From NCBI RefSeq assembly GCF_040676675.1, contig NZ_JBFAPK010000010.1, positions 1 to 64,000 on the forward strand: a DNA stretch of 64,000 bases, given 5' to 3'. A program made the translations under genes and the position numbers. This document shows positions 18,842 to 27,822 of this stretch, one piece after another. A model generated the notes under the pieces. That model was given only the letters and a program-made list of their open reading frames with translations, had not been told where the DNA came from and did not search any database. Position 1 is the stretch's first letter, and every line of letters begins with the position of its first letter. This stretch comes from JBFAPK01 sp040676675 (GTDB lineage: Bacteria > Actinomycetota > Actinomycetes > Mycobacteriales > Micromonosporaceae).

Positions 18842-20037
18842 GCATCCGTACCCTCGACGATCTTCTCGCCGAGGGGGTTTCGGGTCGGCGCGTGCTGGTG
18901 CGCGCCGACCTGAACGTCCCCCTCGACAAGGAGACGGGTGCGATCACCGACGACGGTCGCATCCGCGCCGTGCTGCCGACGCTGGGCGCGCTCCGGGACG
19001 CCGGGGCCGCGCTGGTCGTCTGCTCCCACCTCGGTCGCCCGAAGGGCGCGCCGGACCCGAAGTACAGCCTGGCGCCGGTCGCCGCCCGGCTCGGCGAGCT
19101 GCTCGGCGCCCCGGTGACCTTCGCGGAGGACACGGTCGGCGACTCCGCCCGCGCCGCGGTCGACGCGGTCGCGCCGGGCGGGGTGGTGCTGCTGGAGAAC
19201 CTGCGGTTCAACCCGGGCGAGACCAGCAAGGACGAGGCCGAGCGGGGCGAGTTCGCCGACCGGCTGGCCGCCTTCGGCGAGGCGTACGTGGACGACGCGT
19301 TCGGCGCCGTGCACCGCAAGCACGCCAGCGTCTACGACGTGGCGGCGCGCCTGCCCCGGTTCGCCGGCCGGCTGGTGCTGCGCGAGGTCGAGGTGCTCGC
19401 GAAGCTGCGGCACGAGCCGGAGCGCCCGTACGTGGTGGTGCTCGGTGGTTCCAAGGTCTCCGACAAGCTCGCCGTGATCGAGGCGCTGCTGCCGACCGTG
19501 GACCGGCTGCTGATCGGCGGCGGCATGTGCTTCACCTTCCTCAAGGCACAGGGCCACGAGGTCGGCAAGTCGCTGCTCGAAGAGGAGATGCTCGACACCT
19601 GCCGCGACCTGCTGGCGCGCTCGGCCGGCCGGATCGTGCTGCCGGTGGACGTGGTGGCGGCCACCGCCTTCGCCGCCGACGCCGACCATGAGACGGTCGC
19701 GGTGGACGCGATCCCGGCCGACCGGCTCGGCCTGGACGTCGGCCCGGCCACCGTCGCGGCGTTCGCGCAGGAGATCAGCGGCGCCCGTACCGTCTTCTGG
19801 AACGGTCCGATGGGCGTCTTCGAGCTGGCCCCGTTCGCCGCCGGTACGCGCGGCGTCGCCGAGGCGATCACCAAGGTCGACGGCTTCACGGTCGTCGGCG
19901 GCGGTGACTCGGCCGCGGCGGTACGGGCGCTCGGCCTCGACGAGTCGTCGTTCGGGCACATCTCCACCGGCGGGGGAGCCTCGCTGGAGTACCTGGAGGG
20001 CAAGGCCCTCCCCGGCGTCGTCGCCCTGGAGAACTGA
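18838..20037 (+). CDS. pgk: Phosphoglycerate kinase
   Basis: The 399-residue enzyme transfers the acyl phosphate of 1,3-bisphosphoglycerate to ADP. VLVRADLNVPL near residue 20, SHLGRPKG, and the C-terminal nucleotide loop VVGGGDSAAAV are all present. The start is the GTG at 18838, overlapping the gap stop; the frame is open further upstream, but that part is out-of-frame gap sequence. Its TGA overlaps the ATG of tpiA by one base. Confidence 0.97.
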   Translation: MSIRTLDDLLAEGVSGRRVLVRADLNVPLDKETGAITDDGRIRAVLPTLGALRDAGAALVVCSHLGRPKGAPDPKYSLAPVAARLGELLGAPVTFAEDTVGDSARAAVDAVAPGGVVLLENLRFNPGETSKDEAERGEFADRLAAFGEAYVDDAFGAVHRKHASVYDVAARLPRFAGRLVLREVEVLAKLRHEPERPYVVVLGGSKVSDKLAVIEALLPTVDRLLIGGGMCFTFLKAQGHEVGKSLLEEEMLDTCRDLLARSAGRIVLPVDVVAATAFAADADHETVAVDAIPADRLGLDVGPATVAAFAQEISGARTVFWNGPMGVFELAPFAAGTRGVAEAITKVDGFTVVGGGDSAAAVRALGLDESSFGHISTGGGASLEYLEGKALPGVVALEN

Positions 20038-20831
20038 TGGCTGCCGCTCCCGCCCGCCGGCCGCTGATGGCCGGCAACTGGAAGATGAACCTCAACCACC
20101 TGGAAGCCATCGCGCTGGTCCAGAAGTTGGCGTTCAGCCTCAACGAGCAGCAGCTCACCGACGTCGAGACGGTGGTGCTGCCGCCCTTCACCGACCTGCG
20201 CAGCGTGCAGACGCTGATCGACGGCGACAAGCTGCTGATCGGGTACGGCGCGCAGGACCTCTCGCCGTACCAGTCGGGTGCCTACACCGGTGACATCTCC
20301 GGTGCGATGCTCGCGAAGCTGGGCTGCCAGTACGTGGTGGTCGGCCACTCCGAGCGGCGGGCCTACCACCACGAGGACGACGCGGTGGTCAACCTCAAGG
20401 TGGCCGCCGCGCTGGCCAACGAGATCACCCCGATTCTCTGCGTCGGCGAGGGCCTGGAGATCCGCGAGGAGGAGCGCCACGTACAGTTCTGCTGCGAGCA
20501 GCTGGACGCGGCACTGCGCGGCTTCACGGCGGAGCAGGTAACCAAGATCGTGATCGCGTACGAGCCGGTCTGGGCGATCGGCACCGGCAAGACCGCGACG
20601 CCGGAGAACGCCCAGGAGGTCTGCGGGGCGGTGCGCCGGCGCATCGCCGAGACGTACGACCAGGAGACGGCCGAACGCGTCCGGATCCTGTACGGCGGCT
20701 CGGTGAAGGCCGCGAACATCGCCTCGATCATGGCCCAGCCGGACGTGGACGGCGGGTTGGTCGGCGGGGCGAGCCTGGACGGCGAGGAGTTCGCGCAAAT
20801 CTGCCGCTTCCCGGAGCACATCAGCCGCTGA
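20037..20831 (+). CDS. tpiA: Triosephosphate isomerase
   Basis: The 264-residue TIM barrel interconverts dihydroxyacetone phosphate and glyceraldehyde-3-phosphate. It has NWKMN with the catalytic Lys, VVGHSERR with the catalytic His, AYEPVWAIGTGK with the catalytic Glu, and the phosphate loop LYGGSVKAAN. It is coupled to pgk through a TGATG overlap and is followed by secG after 97 bases. Confidence 0.97.
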   Translation: MAAAPARRPLMAGNWKMNLNHLEAIALVQKLAFSLNEQQLTDVETVVLPPFTDLRSVQTLIDGDKLLIGYGAQDLSPYQSGAYTGDISGAMLAKLGCQYVVVGHSERRAYHHEDDAVVNLKVAAALANEITPILCVGEGLEIREEERHVQFCCEQLDAALRGFTAEQVTKIVIAYEPVWAIGTGKTATPENAQEVCGAVRRRIAETYDQETAERVRILYGGSVKAANIASIMAQPDVDGGLVGGASLDGEEFAQICRFPEHISR

Positions 20832-20928
20832 CGCTCGCTATCCTTGACGGGCCCGCCTGCCGGTCGGTGCCCGCCGCGTCATCGCAAGAGCGCGGGCGAG
20901 GATCGCAACGAGAGGAAAGACCCTTACC

Positions 20929-21189
20929 ATGCCGATCGCGTTCGCGTACACGTTGATCGTGTTGCTGATCATCACCAGCGCGCTGCTCACCCTGCTGATC
21001 CTGCTCCACCGGGGCAAGGGCGGCGGTCTGTCGAGCATGTTCGGCGGCGGCGTCAGCTCCAGCCTCGCCGGTTCCTCCGTGGCGGAGAAGAACCTGGACC
21101 GCTACACGGTCCTGGTGGGGATCGTCTGGTTCGCCTGCATCGTCGGCCTGGGCCTCTGGCTCCGGCTGGGGCTCAACAGCGGATCCTGA
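20929..21189 (+). CDS. secG: Preprotein translocase subunit SecG
   Basis: The 86-residue membrane protein has two hydrophobic segments (about residues 4-25 and 59-79) with a Gly/Ser-rich loop HRGKGGGLSSMFGGGVSSS between them, the standard SecG topology. It supports SecYEG export. The position after tpiA is conserved in actinobacteria. A GAGAGGAAAG Shine-Dalgarno precedes the ATG at 20929. Confidence 0.93.
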   Translation: MPIAFAYTLIVLLIITSALLTLLILLHRGKGGGLSSMFGGGVSSSLAGSSVAEKNLDRYTVLVGIVWFACIVGLGLWLRLGLNSGS

Positions 21190-21215
21190 CAAACCGCCAC
21201 AACCAGCACGAAAAC

Positions 21216-21247
21216 CTGCGCGCGGTCCACTCCCGGACCGCGCGCAG
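21216..21247. terminator. Strong hairpin terminator after secG
   Basis: CTGCGCGCGGTCC (21216-21228) and its exact complement (21235-21247) form a 13-bp GC stem with a 6-base loop, 26 bases after the secG stop. No T-tract follows. It probably ends the glycolytic operon. Confidence 0.75.
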
Positions 21248-21303
21248 CCGTGTACCCGGAGCCGATCGTCGTTCCCGACGATCCGTCTGTGATCGGCGCC
21301 CCT

Positions 21304-21386
21304 GGTCCACACGAATACAGAGAAAGAGTGGCCTCACTGACCCACGCCGCCCGCGAGGGCACTCTTTCTCCGAAATTGTGTGGATC
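21304..21386. repeat. Long imperfect inverted repeat between secG and pgl
   Basis: Two 30-base arms (21304-21333 and 21357-21386) are complementary at about 23 positions, with a perfect inner 11-bp stem GAGAAAGAGTG/CACTCTTTCTC and outer CCACAC/GTGTGG. The arms are less GC-rich than the surroundings. It may be a terminator serving both convergent operons or the relic of a small mobile element. No open frame is contained. Confidence 0.7.
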
Positions 21387-21438
21387 AATAGGCCGGTCGG
21401 GTTCGGGGCGGCGGGCCGGCCGCCCCGAACCCCCGAGA

Positions 21439-22206
21439 TCAGACCCCGTCCGCCCGAGGCTCCGTGAGCCCGCCGGCCGCGTCCCGGTCCAGCAGCCAGA
21501 GGGTACGGCGGGTGCCGTGCACCCGGGCCGCGGGCAGCCCCGAGGCGGTCCCGTCGGCCAGCGCCTTCCCGGCCGCCTCCGACTTGTCCGTGCCGGCGGC
21601 GACCAGCCAGACCTCGTGGGCCGTGTTGATGGTCGGCAGGGTCAGCGTGAGCCGCACGGGCGGCGGCTTCGGACTGTCCCGTACCGCGCTGACGGGGGCC
21701 GTCCAGTCCAGGGCCGGGTGCCCGGGGAAGAGCGAGGCGACGTGGCCGTCCTCGCCCACCCCGAGCATCAGCACGTCGAAGCGGGGCAGGCCGGTGCCGC
21801 CCGTGCCGGCGGCGGCGAGCGCGGCGGCGTACCGGCGGCCGGCCGCCTCCGGGTCGTCGCCGTCCGGGCCGTCCGAGGCCGGCATCGGGTGCACCCGGTC
21901 CGGGTCGAGCGGCAGCCGGTCCAGCAGCGCCTCCCGGACCTGGGTCTCGTTGCGGTCCGGGTGCCCGGCCGGCAGGAACCGCTCGTCGCCCCACCAGAGG
22001 TCGACCCGGGACCAGTCGACCGCGTCCCGGGCCGGCAGCTGCGCCACCGCCCGGTAGACGGCCGCCGCGACCCGGCCACCGGTGAGCACCAGCCGCGCCT
22101 GCCCGTGCTCGGCCTGCGCGTCGACCAGCCGGACCAGCAGCCGGGCGGCCACGGCCTCGATGAGCAGTGGCCGGTCCGGGTGTACGACCGTGAGCGCGCC
22201 GGTCAT
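21439..22206 (-). CDS. pgl: 6-phosphogluconolactonase
   Basis: Pgl hydrolyses 6-phosphogluconolactone in the oxidative pentose phosphate pathway. The 255-residue product shows VDLWWGDERFLPAGHPDRNE, LMLGVGEDGHVASLFPGH and the late VWLVAAGTDKSEA typical of the NagB-like Pgl family. The ATG at 22206 overlaps the opcA TGA (ATGA). It is the last gene of the minus-strand tkt-tal-pgi-zwf-orf-opcA-pgl series. Confidence 0.94.
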   Translation of the reverse strand: MTGALTVVHPDRPLLIEAVAARLLVRLVDAQAEHGQARLVLTGGRVAAAVYRAVAQLPARDAVDWSRVDLWWGDERFLPAGHPDRNETQVREALLDRLPLDPDRVHPMPASDGPDGDDPEAAGRRYAAALAAAGTGGTGLPRFDVLMLGVGEDGHVASLFPGHPALDWTAPVSAVRDSPKPPPVRLTLTLPTINTAHEVWLVAAGTDKSEAAGKALADGTASGLPAARVHGTRRTLWLLDRDAAGGLTEPRADGV

Positions 22207-23222
22207 GCCGGGGTGGCGCTGGTGCCGGAGTGGGCGGTGACGCCCGCCTCGGCCCGCTGCGCGGTGGCCGGGTCCTTCCAGATGTGCACCCGCCGTCCGG
22301 GCCGTCCCTCCAGCCCGCGTACGCCGGTCACGGCGCTGAGCGCCTCGGCGTAGATCTGGTCGGCGTCGAGGCGGCGCAGCTCCTCGGCCAGCTCGTCGCC
22401 GAGCGGGCGGCGTACCAGCGGCAGCTGCCGGTCGGTCTGGCCGGAGCGCTCGAAGGTGGCCGTGCCGTTCTCCCGGGTCAGCACCAGCTCGTCGCCGTTG
22501 GCGCAGCTCAGCCGCACCGAGCGCAGCCGCGGGTACTCGGTGGTCTCCTCCCAGGCCGGCCTGATCCCCAGCCGGGCGCCCAGCCAGCCGCTCATCAGCG
22601 CGGCCGTCGGGTCGTGCCGGGGCGCCACGACCGTGGCCGCGGTGACCCGCGCCTCGGTCGTGTCGAAGGCCCCCGCCACGAGCGTGCGCCACGGGGTGAT
22701 CCGGGTCCAGGCCAGGTCGGTGTCGCCCGGGGCGTAGTCGACCGCGCGCTGCCGCAGCGCGTCGACCGGGTTGGTCGACTGGGCGGCGTCGGTGATCCGC
22801 CGGTCGGCGACCACGCCGAGGAAATCGTTCGCGATCTGCTCCGGCGGCTCGCCGTGCCACCAGGTCACCACCGGCACGTCCGGTACCAGCAGCGGCATGA
22901 CCACGGACTCGGCGTGCAGGGCGAGGCGGCCGTACATCCGCATCACCACCGCCTCGCACGGGCCGAGCCGGCCGCCGACGACGATCTCGGCGTCCAGCCG
23001 GTTCTGTTCGCGCTCGACGTCGGAGCGGACGACCACCAGCAGGCGGCAGGGGTGTGCCGCCGCGGCGATGGTCGCCGCCGCCTCCGCCTCACGGACCCGT
23101 TTCTCGTCGACCACCACGATGAGCGTGAGCGCCATGCCGCTGGCCACCCCGCCCGCGCTCCGCCTCTCGGCGGCCAGCGCCTTCACCACCTCGTTGCCGG
23201 TGGTGTCCCACAGCCCGATCAC
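22203..23222 (-). CDS. opcA: Glucose-6-phosphate dehydrogenase assembly protein OpcA
   Basis: The 339-residue protein matches actinobacterial and cyanobacterial OpcA, an allosteric or assembly partner of Zwf: MIGLWDTTGNEVVKAL at the N-terminus, then HPCRLLVVV, PCEAVVMRMYG and DVPVVTWWHG. The GTG start at 23222 overlaps the stop of the 63-residue upstream ORF as GTGA, and its own stop overlaps pgl. Direct coupling to zwf in the same operon supports the role. Confidence 0.93.
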   Translation of the reverse strand: MIGLWDTTGNEVVKALAAERRSAGGVASGMALTLIVVVDEKRVREAEAAATIAAAAHPCRLLVVVRSDVEREQNRLDAEIVVGGRLGPCEAVVMRMYGRLALHAESVVMPLLVPDVPVVTWWHGEPPEQIANDFLGVVADRRITDAAQSTNPVDALRQRAVDYAPGDTDLAWTRITPWRTLVAGAFDTTEARVTAATVVAPRHDPTAALMSGWLGARLGIRPAWEETTEYPRLRSVRLSCANGDELVLTRENGTATFERSGQTDRQLPLVRRPLGDELAEELRRLDADQIYAEALSAVTGVRGLEGRPGRRVHIWKDPATAQRAEAGVTAHSGTSATPA

Positions 23223-23410
23223 TGGAGCCTCCTGGTCCGTCCGCCGGCCGGGGTGCCGGTCCGGCGGCGATTGCGTTCCTGCTCGGCGCGGTACGGCCCG
23301 CCCGCCCGGGGACCGGCCGGGTCGGCGGTCGCGCCACCCATGCGCGCCGCCGCGACGGCGGGCGGGGCCGTCTCCGCCCCGCCCGCGCCGGTCGGCCGGG
23401 CGCCGCTCAT
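23219..23410 (-). CDS. Small unknown ORF coupled between zwf and opcA (63 aa)
   Basis: This 63-residue frame starts at an ATG that overlaps the zwf stop as ATGA and stops at a TGA that overlaps the opcA GTG as GTGA. It therefore fills the 180-base gap exactly, with the same coupling as the rest of the operon. The product is Gly/Ala/Pro/Arg-rich, with a basic stretch RAEQERNRRR near residues 41-50 and no membrane segment. I recognise no domain. The frame geometry is the main evidence that it is translated; it could also serve only to pass ribosomes from zwf to opcA. Confidence 0.55.
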   Translation of the reverse strand: MSGARPTGAGGAETAPPAVAAARMGGATADPAGPRAGGPYRAEQERNRRRTGTPAGGRTRRLQ

Positions 23411-24981
23411 GCCCGTCGCCATGCCCGCCCCTCGCGGGCGAGCATCTCGTCGGCCTCCCGCGGACCCCACTCGCCGGCCCGGTACGGCTTCGGCTTGGTG
23501 CCGCGCCACGCGGCCTCCAGCGGGTCCACCACCTGCCAGCTCTGCTCGACCTCGGCGGCGTCCGGGAAGAGCGTACGGTCGCCGATCAGCACGTCCAGCA
23601 CGAGCCGCTCGTACGCCTCGGGGCTGGACTCGGTGAACGCCTCGCCGTACTGGAAGTCCATCGCGATGTCGCGGACCTCCATCGTGGTGCCCGGCACCTT
23701 GGAGCCGAACTTGAGCACCACGCCCTCGTCGGGCTGCACCCGGATGACGAGCTGGTTGTTGCCGAGCATCTCCATGTCGGCCTGGTTGAACGGCAGGTGC
23801 GGCGCCTTCTTGAACATGATGGCGACCTCGGTGACCCGCCGCGGCAGCCGCTTGCCGGCCCGGATGTAGAAGGGCACCCCGGCCCAGCGGCGGTTCTGGA
23901 TGCCCAGCCGCACGGCCACGTACGTCTCGGTGGTGGAGTCCTGGGGGACGCCCTCCTCCTCGAGGTAGCCGACGGCCCGCTCGCCGCCGACCCAGCCGGG
24001 CAGGTACTGCCCGCGTACGGTCCCCTCGGCGACGTCCTGCGGGATGGTGATCGCCCGGAGCACCTTCAGCTTCTCCGCCCGGATCTCGCTGGCGTCGAAG
24101 CTGGTCGGCTCCTCCATGGCGACCAGGGCGAGCAGCTGTAGCAGGTGGTTCTGCAGCACGTCCCGGGCGGCCCCGGCGGCGTCGTAGAAGCCGGCCCGGG
24201 AGCCGATGCCGACGTCCTCCGCCATGGTGATCTGCACCGAGTCGACGTAGCGGGAGTTCCACAGCGGCTCGAACAGGTTGTTGGCGAAGCGCAGGGCCAG
24301 GATGTTCTGGACCGTCTCCTTGCCCAGGTAGTGGTCGATGCGGAAGACGTCGTCGCGGGTGAAGACGTCGTCGACCAGGTCGTTGAGGGCCTTGGCCGAC
24401 TGCAGGTCCGAGCCGAACGGCTTCTCGACCACGACCCGCCGCCACCCGCCGGACTTCTCGTTGTCCGACATGCCGGTCCGGGAGAGCTGCTTGAGCACCA
24501 CCGGGAAGGCCGCCGGGGGGATGGAGAAGTAGAAGGCGGCGTTGCCGGCGATGCCGTGCGACTCGCGCAGCTCGTCGAGGGTCTGGGCGAGGGTGTCGAA
24601 GGCGGCGTCGTCGTCGAACGACCCGCCGACGAACTTCATGTTGCCGGCGAGCCGGGCCCACACCTCCTCCCGCCACGGGGTACGCGCGTAGCGGCGCGCG
24701 GCGTCGTGCGCCAGGGACTCGAAGTCGCCGTCACCCCAGTCCCGGCGGGCGAAGCCGAGCACCACGAACCCCGGGGGGAGCAGGCCGCGGTTGGCCAGGT
24801 CGTAGACGGCCGGGATCAGTTTCTTGCGGGCCAGGTCGCCGGTGACCCCGAAGATCACCAGAGCGCAGGGCTCCGGGATCCGGGGCAGCCGGCGGTCCTG
24901 CGGGTCGCGCAGCGGGTTGACGGCGCTGCTTCCGTGCAGCGAATCATCCCCGCCGGGTCGCTCTGTCGTACGCTGACTCAT
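23407..24981 (-). CDS. zwf: Glucose-6-phosphate dehydrogenase
   Basis: Zwf oxidises glucose-6-phosphate with NADP, the entry to the oxidative pentose phosphate pathway. The 524-residue product has IFGVTGDLARKKLIP near residue 44, the active-site RIDHYLGKETVQN, and the conserved RWAGVPFYIRAGKRL. I use the ATG at 24981 because GGAG sits 6 bases upstream; a TTG at 24987 would add two residues. It begins just after pgi stops and is followed by a coupled 63-residue ORF and then opcA. Confidence 0.96.
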   Translation of the reverse strand: MSQRTTERPGGDDSLHGSSAVNPLRDPQDRRLPRIPEPCALVIFGVTGDLARKKLIPAVYDLANRGLLPPGFVVLGFARRDWGDGDFESLAHDAARRYARTPWREEVWARLAGNMKFVGGSFDDDAAFDTLAQTLDELRESHGIAGNAAFYFSIPPAAFPVVLKQLSRTGMSDNEKSGGWRRVVVEKPFGSDLQSAKALNDLVDDVFTRDDVFRIDHYLGKETVQNILALRFANNLFEPLWNSRYVDSVQITMAEDVGIGSRAGFYDAAGAARDVLQNHLLQLLALVAMEEPTSFDASEIRAEKLKVLRAITIPQDVAEGTVRGQYLPGWVGGERAVGYLEEEGVPQDSTTETYVAVRLGIQNRRWAGVPFYIRAGKRLPRRVTEVAIMFKKAPHLPFNQADMEMLGNNQLVIRVQPDEGVVLKFGSKVPGTTMEVRDIAMDFQYGEAFTESSPEAYERLVLDVLIGDRTLFPDAAEVEQSWQVVDPLEAAWRGTKPKPYRAGEWGPREADEMLAREGRAWRRA

Positions 24982-24983
24982 CC

Positions 24984-26633
24984 TCAACTCCGCAGGTTAC
25001 GAACCGTGTCGAGCAGCTGTGCCAGGCCGGCCGCGCGATCGGTGAGATGCAGGCGTACCACCGGACGCTCGCGCCCGGCCAGCGCCTGCCGGTCCCCGGC
25101 GGCCTGGGCCGCCTGGAGCTCCCCGAAGCTATACGGCTTGCCCGGCACCGGCAGGTCCTCGCGGACCGCGCCGGTGATCTGCAGGTACGAGCCGACCTGG
25201 GGGCCGCCCTTGTGGTACTGCCCGGTCGAGTGCAGGAACCGGGGTCCCCAGCCGAAGGTGACCGGCCGCCCGGAGGCCGCCGCGAACGCCGGGCGGACCT
25301 GCGCGGCGTCGGCGTCGGCGAAGCGGTCCAGGTACGCCATGACGGCCAGGTACCCGTCCGAGCCCAGCCCGTCGAGCAGCCAGCGCAGTACGCCGGCCAG
25401 GTCGCCCGGGGCGCCGGCCGGGGCGTAGACCTCGATCGCGCCGTCGGTGAACGCCGGCGCCTCGGCGGGCGGCCCCGAGGCCAGGATCCGGTTGGTGTTC
25501 TCCTTGGACTCGGTGACGTTCGGCTGGTTGAACGGGTCGATGCCGAGCACCGCCCCGGCCACCGCGGTCGCGTACTCCCAGGTCAGGAACTGCGCGCCGA
25601 GCGGGCCGTTGACGGCCAGGTCGGGCGCGGCACCGCCGCCGGGCACCGTACCGGCCGGCAGCGCGCCGCCGTAGGTGACCGAGAGCACGTCCGGCCCGGT
25701 CGCGCCGGGGCTGCCGGGCGCCTCCACGACGACGGGCAGGATGCCGATCCCGCTCTTGCCGGTCGACTCGGCGATGAGCTGCTCGGCCCAGTCGCCGAGA
25801 CCGTCGATGCCGGTACCGTCGGAGATCAGCGCGACCTTGTCCCGGCCGGTGGTGGCGGCGGTGCCGAGCGCGGCGCCGAGCGCCAGGCCCGGGTTGTTCT
25901 CGTCGCGCGCCAGCGCGGCGGCGAGCTCCTCCGCCTCGTCCAGCAGGTTCGCCACCTCGACGCCGGCGAGCGCCGCCGGCACCAGCCCGAACGCGGTGAG
26001 CGCCGAGTAGCGCCCGCCCACGGCCGGGTCGGCGAGCACCACGAAGGCGCCCATCTCGTTGGCGGTCGCCTCCAGCGGCGAGCCCGGGTCGGTGACGATC
26101 ACGAAGTGCCGGCCGGCCTCGGCCTCGGTCAGGCCGGCGTCGAGGAACGCCTGCAGGTAGGCGCGCCGGTGGCTGTCGGTCTCCACGGTGGAGCCGGACT
26201 TGCTGGAGACGACCACGACGGTGCGCTCCAGCCGGTCGCCGAGGGCCGCGCGGACCTGGCCGGGGTCGGTGGTGTCCAGCACGGTCAGCGGCCTGCCCAG
26301 CGTACGGGTGATCACCTCGGGGGCCAGCGACGAGCCGCCCATGCCGGCGAGCACGACGTGGTCGAGGTCGCCCAGCTCGGCCTTGAGCTCGGCGAGCTGG
26401 GGGAGGAGTTCGCGGCTGCGGCGGAAGGTGTCCACCCAGCCGAGCCGGATCTTCGCCTCCTCCTCGGCGTCCGGGCCCCACAGCGTGGGGTCCTTCTCGG
26501 CGAGGCGGGCCGGCAGCCCGTCGCTCACCAGCGCGGCGCGGGTCGAGGCCGGGGCCGAGCGGTCCACCGCGTCGGCGCCGTAGACGGCCAGCCCGGCCGC
26601 GGCGTCGCAGGGGCCGTCGAGCAGGTCGCTCAT
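24984..26633 (-). CDS. pgi: Glucose-6-phosphate isomerase
   Basis: The 549-residue enzyme interconverts glucose-6-phosphate and fructose-6-phosphate. It has tandem SIS-fold features: HVVLAGMGGSSLAPEV, SSKSGSTVET, and the later DPFNQPNVTESK. The order tal-pgi-zwf with an ATGA overlap to tal places it in the pentose phosphate operon. It is the divergent actinobacterial and cyanobacterial type rather than the E. coli type. Confidence 0.93.
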   Translation of the reverse strand: MSDLLDGPCDAAAGLAVYGADAVDRSAPASTRAALVSDGLPARLAEKDPTLWGPDAEEEAKIRLGWVDTFRRSRELLPQLAELKAELGDLDHVVLAGMGGSSLAPEVITRTLGRPLTVLDTTDPGQVRAALGDRLERTVVVVSSKSGSTVETDSHRRAYLQAFLDAGLTEAEAGRHFVIVTDPGSPLEATANEMGAFVVLADPAVGGRYSALTAFGLVPAALAGVEVANLLDEAEELAAALARDENNPGLALGAALGTAATTGRDKVALISDGTGIDGLGDWAEQLIAESTGKSGIGILPVVVEAPGSPGATGPDVLSVTYGGALPAGTVPGGGAAPDLAVNGPLGAQFLTWEYATAVAGAVLGIDPFNQPNVTESKENTNRILASGPPAEAPAFTDGAIEVYAPAGAPGDLAGVLRWLLDGLGSDGYLAVMAYLDRFADADAAQVRPAFAAASGRPVTFGWGPRFLHSTGQYHKGGPQVGSYLQITGAVREDLPVPGKPYSFGELQAAQAAGDRQALAGRERPVVRLHLTDRAAGLAQLLDTVRNLRS

Positions 26634-27808
26634 GCGTTGCCTCCCGCGCGCTGCGCGGCCTCGGCGTTGGCCCCGGCGGCCTGGTTGGGCCGGCCGGCAC
26701 CGGCCGCCGCGGCCTCCAGCGACTTGCGTACGCCGTCGAGCAGCTCGGTCCAGCTCGCCTCGAACTTCTGCACGCCCTCGCGCTCCAGGGTCTCGATCAC
26801 GTCGTCGAACTCGACGCCCTGGGCCGCCAGGCCGGCGAAGACCTGCCGCGCGTCGTCGTACGCGCCGGTGATCGTGTCGCCCGGGGTCTCGCCGTGGTCG
26901 GCGAAGGCGTTGATCACCGCCTCCGGCATGGTGTTGACCGTACCGGGGGCGATCAACTCCTCGACGTAGATCACGTCGCGGTAGTCGGGGTTCTTGGTCG
27001 AGGTCGACGCCCAGAGCGGGCGCTGCGGGTGGGCGCCGGCGTCGGCCAGGGCCTGCCAGCGCGCCGAGGAGAAGACCTCGGTGTACCGCTCGTACGCCAG
27101 CCGCGCGTTGGCGACAGCGGCCTTGCCGCGCAGCGCCTTCGCCTCGGTGGTGCCGATCTTCTCAAGCCGCTTGTCGACCTCGGTGTCGACCCGGGAGACG
27201 AAGAACGAGGCGACCGACCCGATCTTGCTCAGGTCGTGCCCGTTCGCCTTCGCCTGTTCCAGGCCGGCCAGGAACGCCTCCATCACCTGCGAGTACCGGT
27301 CCAGCCCGAAGATCAGGGTCACGTTGACGCTGATCCCCTCGGCCAGCGCCGCGGTGATGGCCGGCAGCCCGGCCTCGGTCGCCGGGATCTTGATGTAGAG
27401 GTTCGGCCGGTCGATCAGCCACCAGAGGGCCTTCGCCTCGGCCACCGTCTTCTCGGTCTCGTACGCCAGCCGCGGGTCGACCTCGATGGAGACCCGCCCG
27501 TCGACCCCGCCGCTCGCGTCGTACGCCGGGCGCATCACGTCGCAGGCCCAGCGCACGTCGTACGTGGTCGCCATGCGGACGGCCTCCTCCACGGTGACCC
27601 CGCGCAAGGCCAGGTCCCGCAGCTGCCAGTTGTACTCGTCCGCGTCGCTGAGCGCCTTCGCGAAGATGGTGGGGTTGGTGGTCACCCCGACCAGGTGCTT
27701 CTCCCGGCGGAGCTGGTCCAGCCCACCCGAGGTGAGCCGGGTCCGAGAAAGATCGTCGAGCCACACCGCCACGCCGGCGGCGCTGAGTTCACCCAACCTG
27801 TCTGTCAT
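26630..27808 (-). CDS. tal: Transaldolase
   Basis: Transaldolase moves a dihydroxyacetone unit between sugar phosphates. The 392-residue protein has LVGVTTNPTIFAKAL, DGRVSIEVDP, and LYIKIPAT with the Schiff-base lysine, as in actinobacterial Tal. The C-terminal 25 residues are an Ala/Gly-rich tail. The ATG at 27808 lies 14 bases after the tkt stop; the stop overlaps pgi. Confidence 0.95.
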   Translation of the reverse strand: MTDRLGELSAAGVAVWLDDLSRTRLTSGGLDQLRREKHLVGVTTNPTIFAKALSDADEYNWQLRDLALRGVTVEEAVRMATTYDVRWACDVMRPAYDASGGVDGRVSIEVDPRLAYETEKTVAEAKALWWLIDRPNLYIKIPATEAGLPAITAALAEGISVNVTLIFGLDRYSQVMEAFLAGLEQAKANGHDLSKIGSVASFFVSRVDTEVDKRLEKIGTTEAKALRGKAAVANARLAYERYTEVFSSARWQALADAGAHPQRPLWASTSTKNPDYRDVIYVEELIAPGTVNTMPEAVINAFADHGETPGDTITGAYDDARQVFAGLAAQGVEFDDVIETLEREGVQKFEASWTELLDGVRKSLEAAAAGAGRPNQAAGANAEAAQRAGGNA

Positions 27809-27822
27809 GTGCTGACCTTCCC

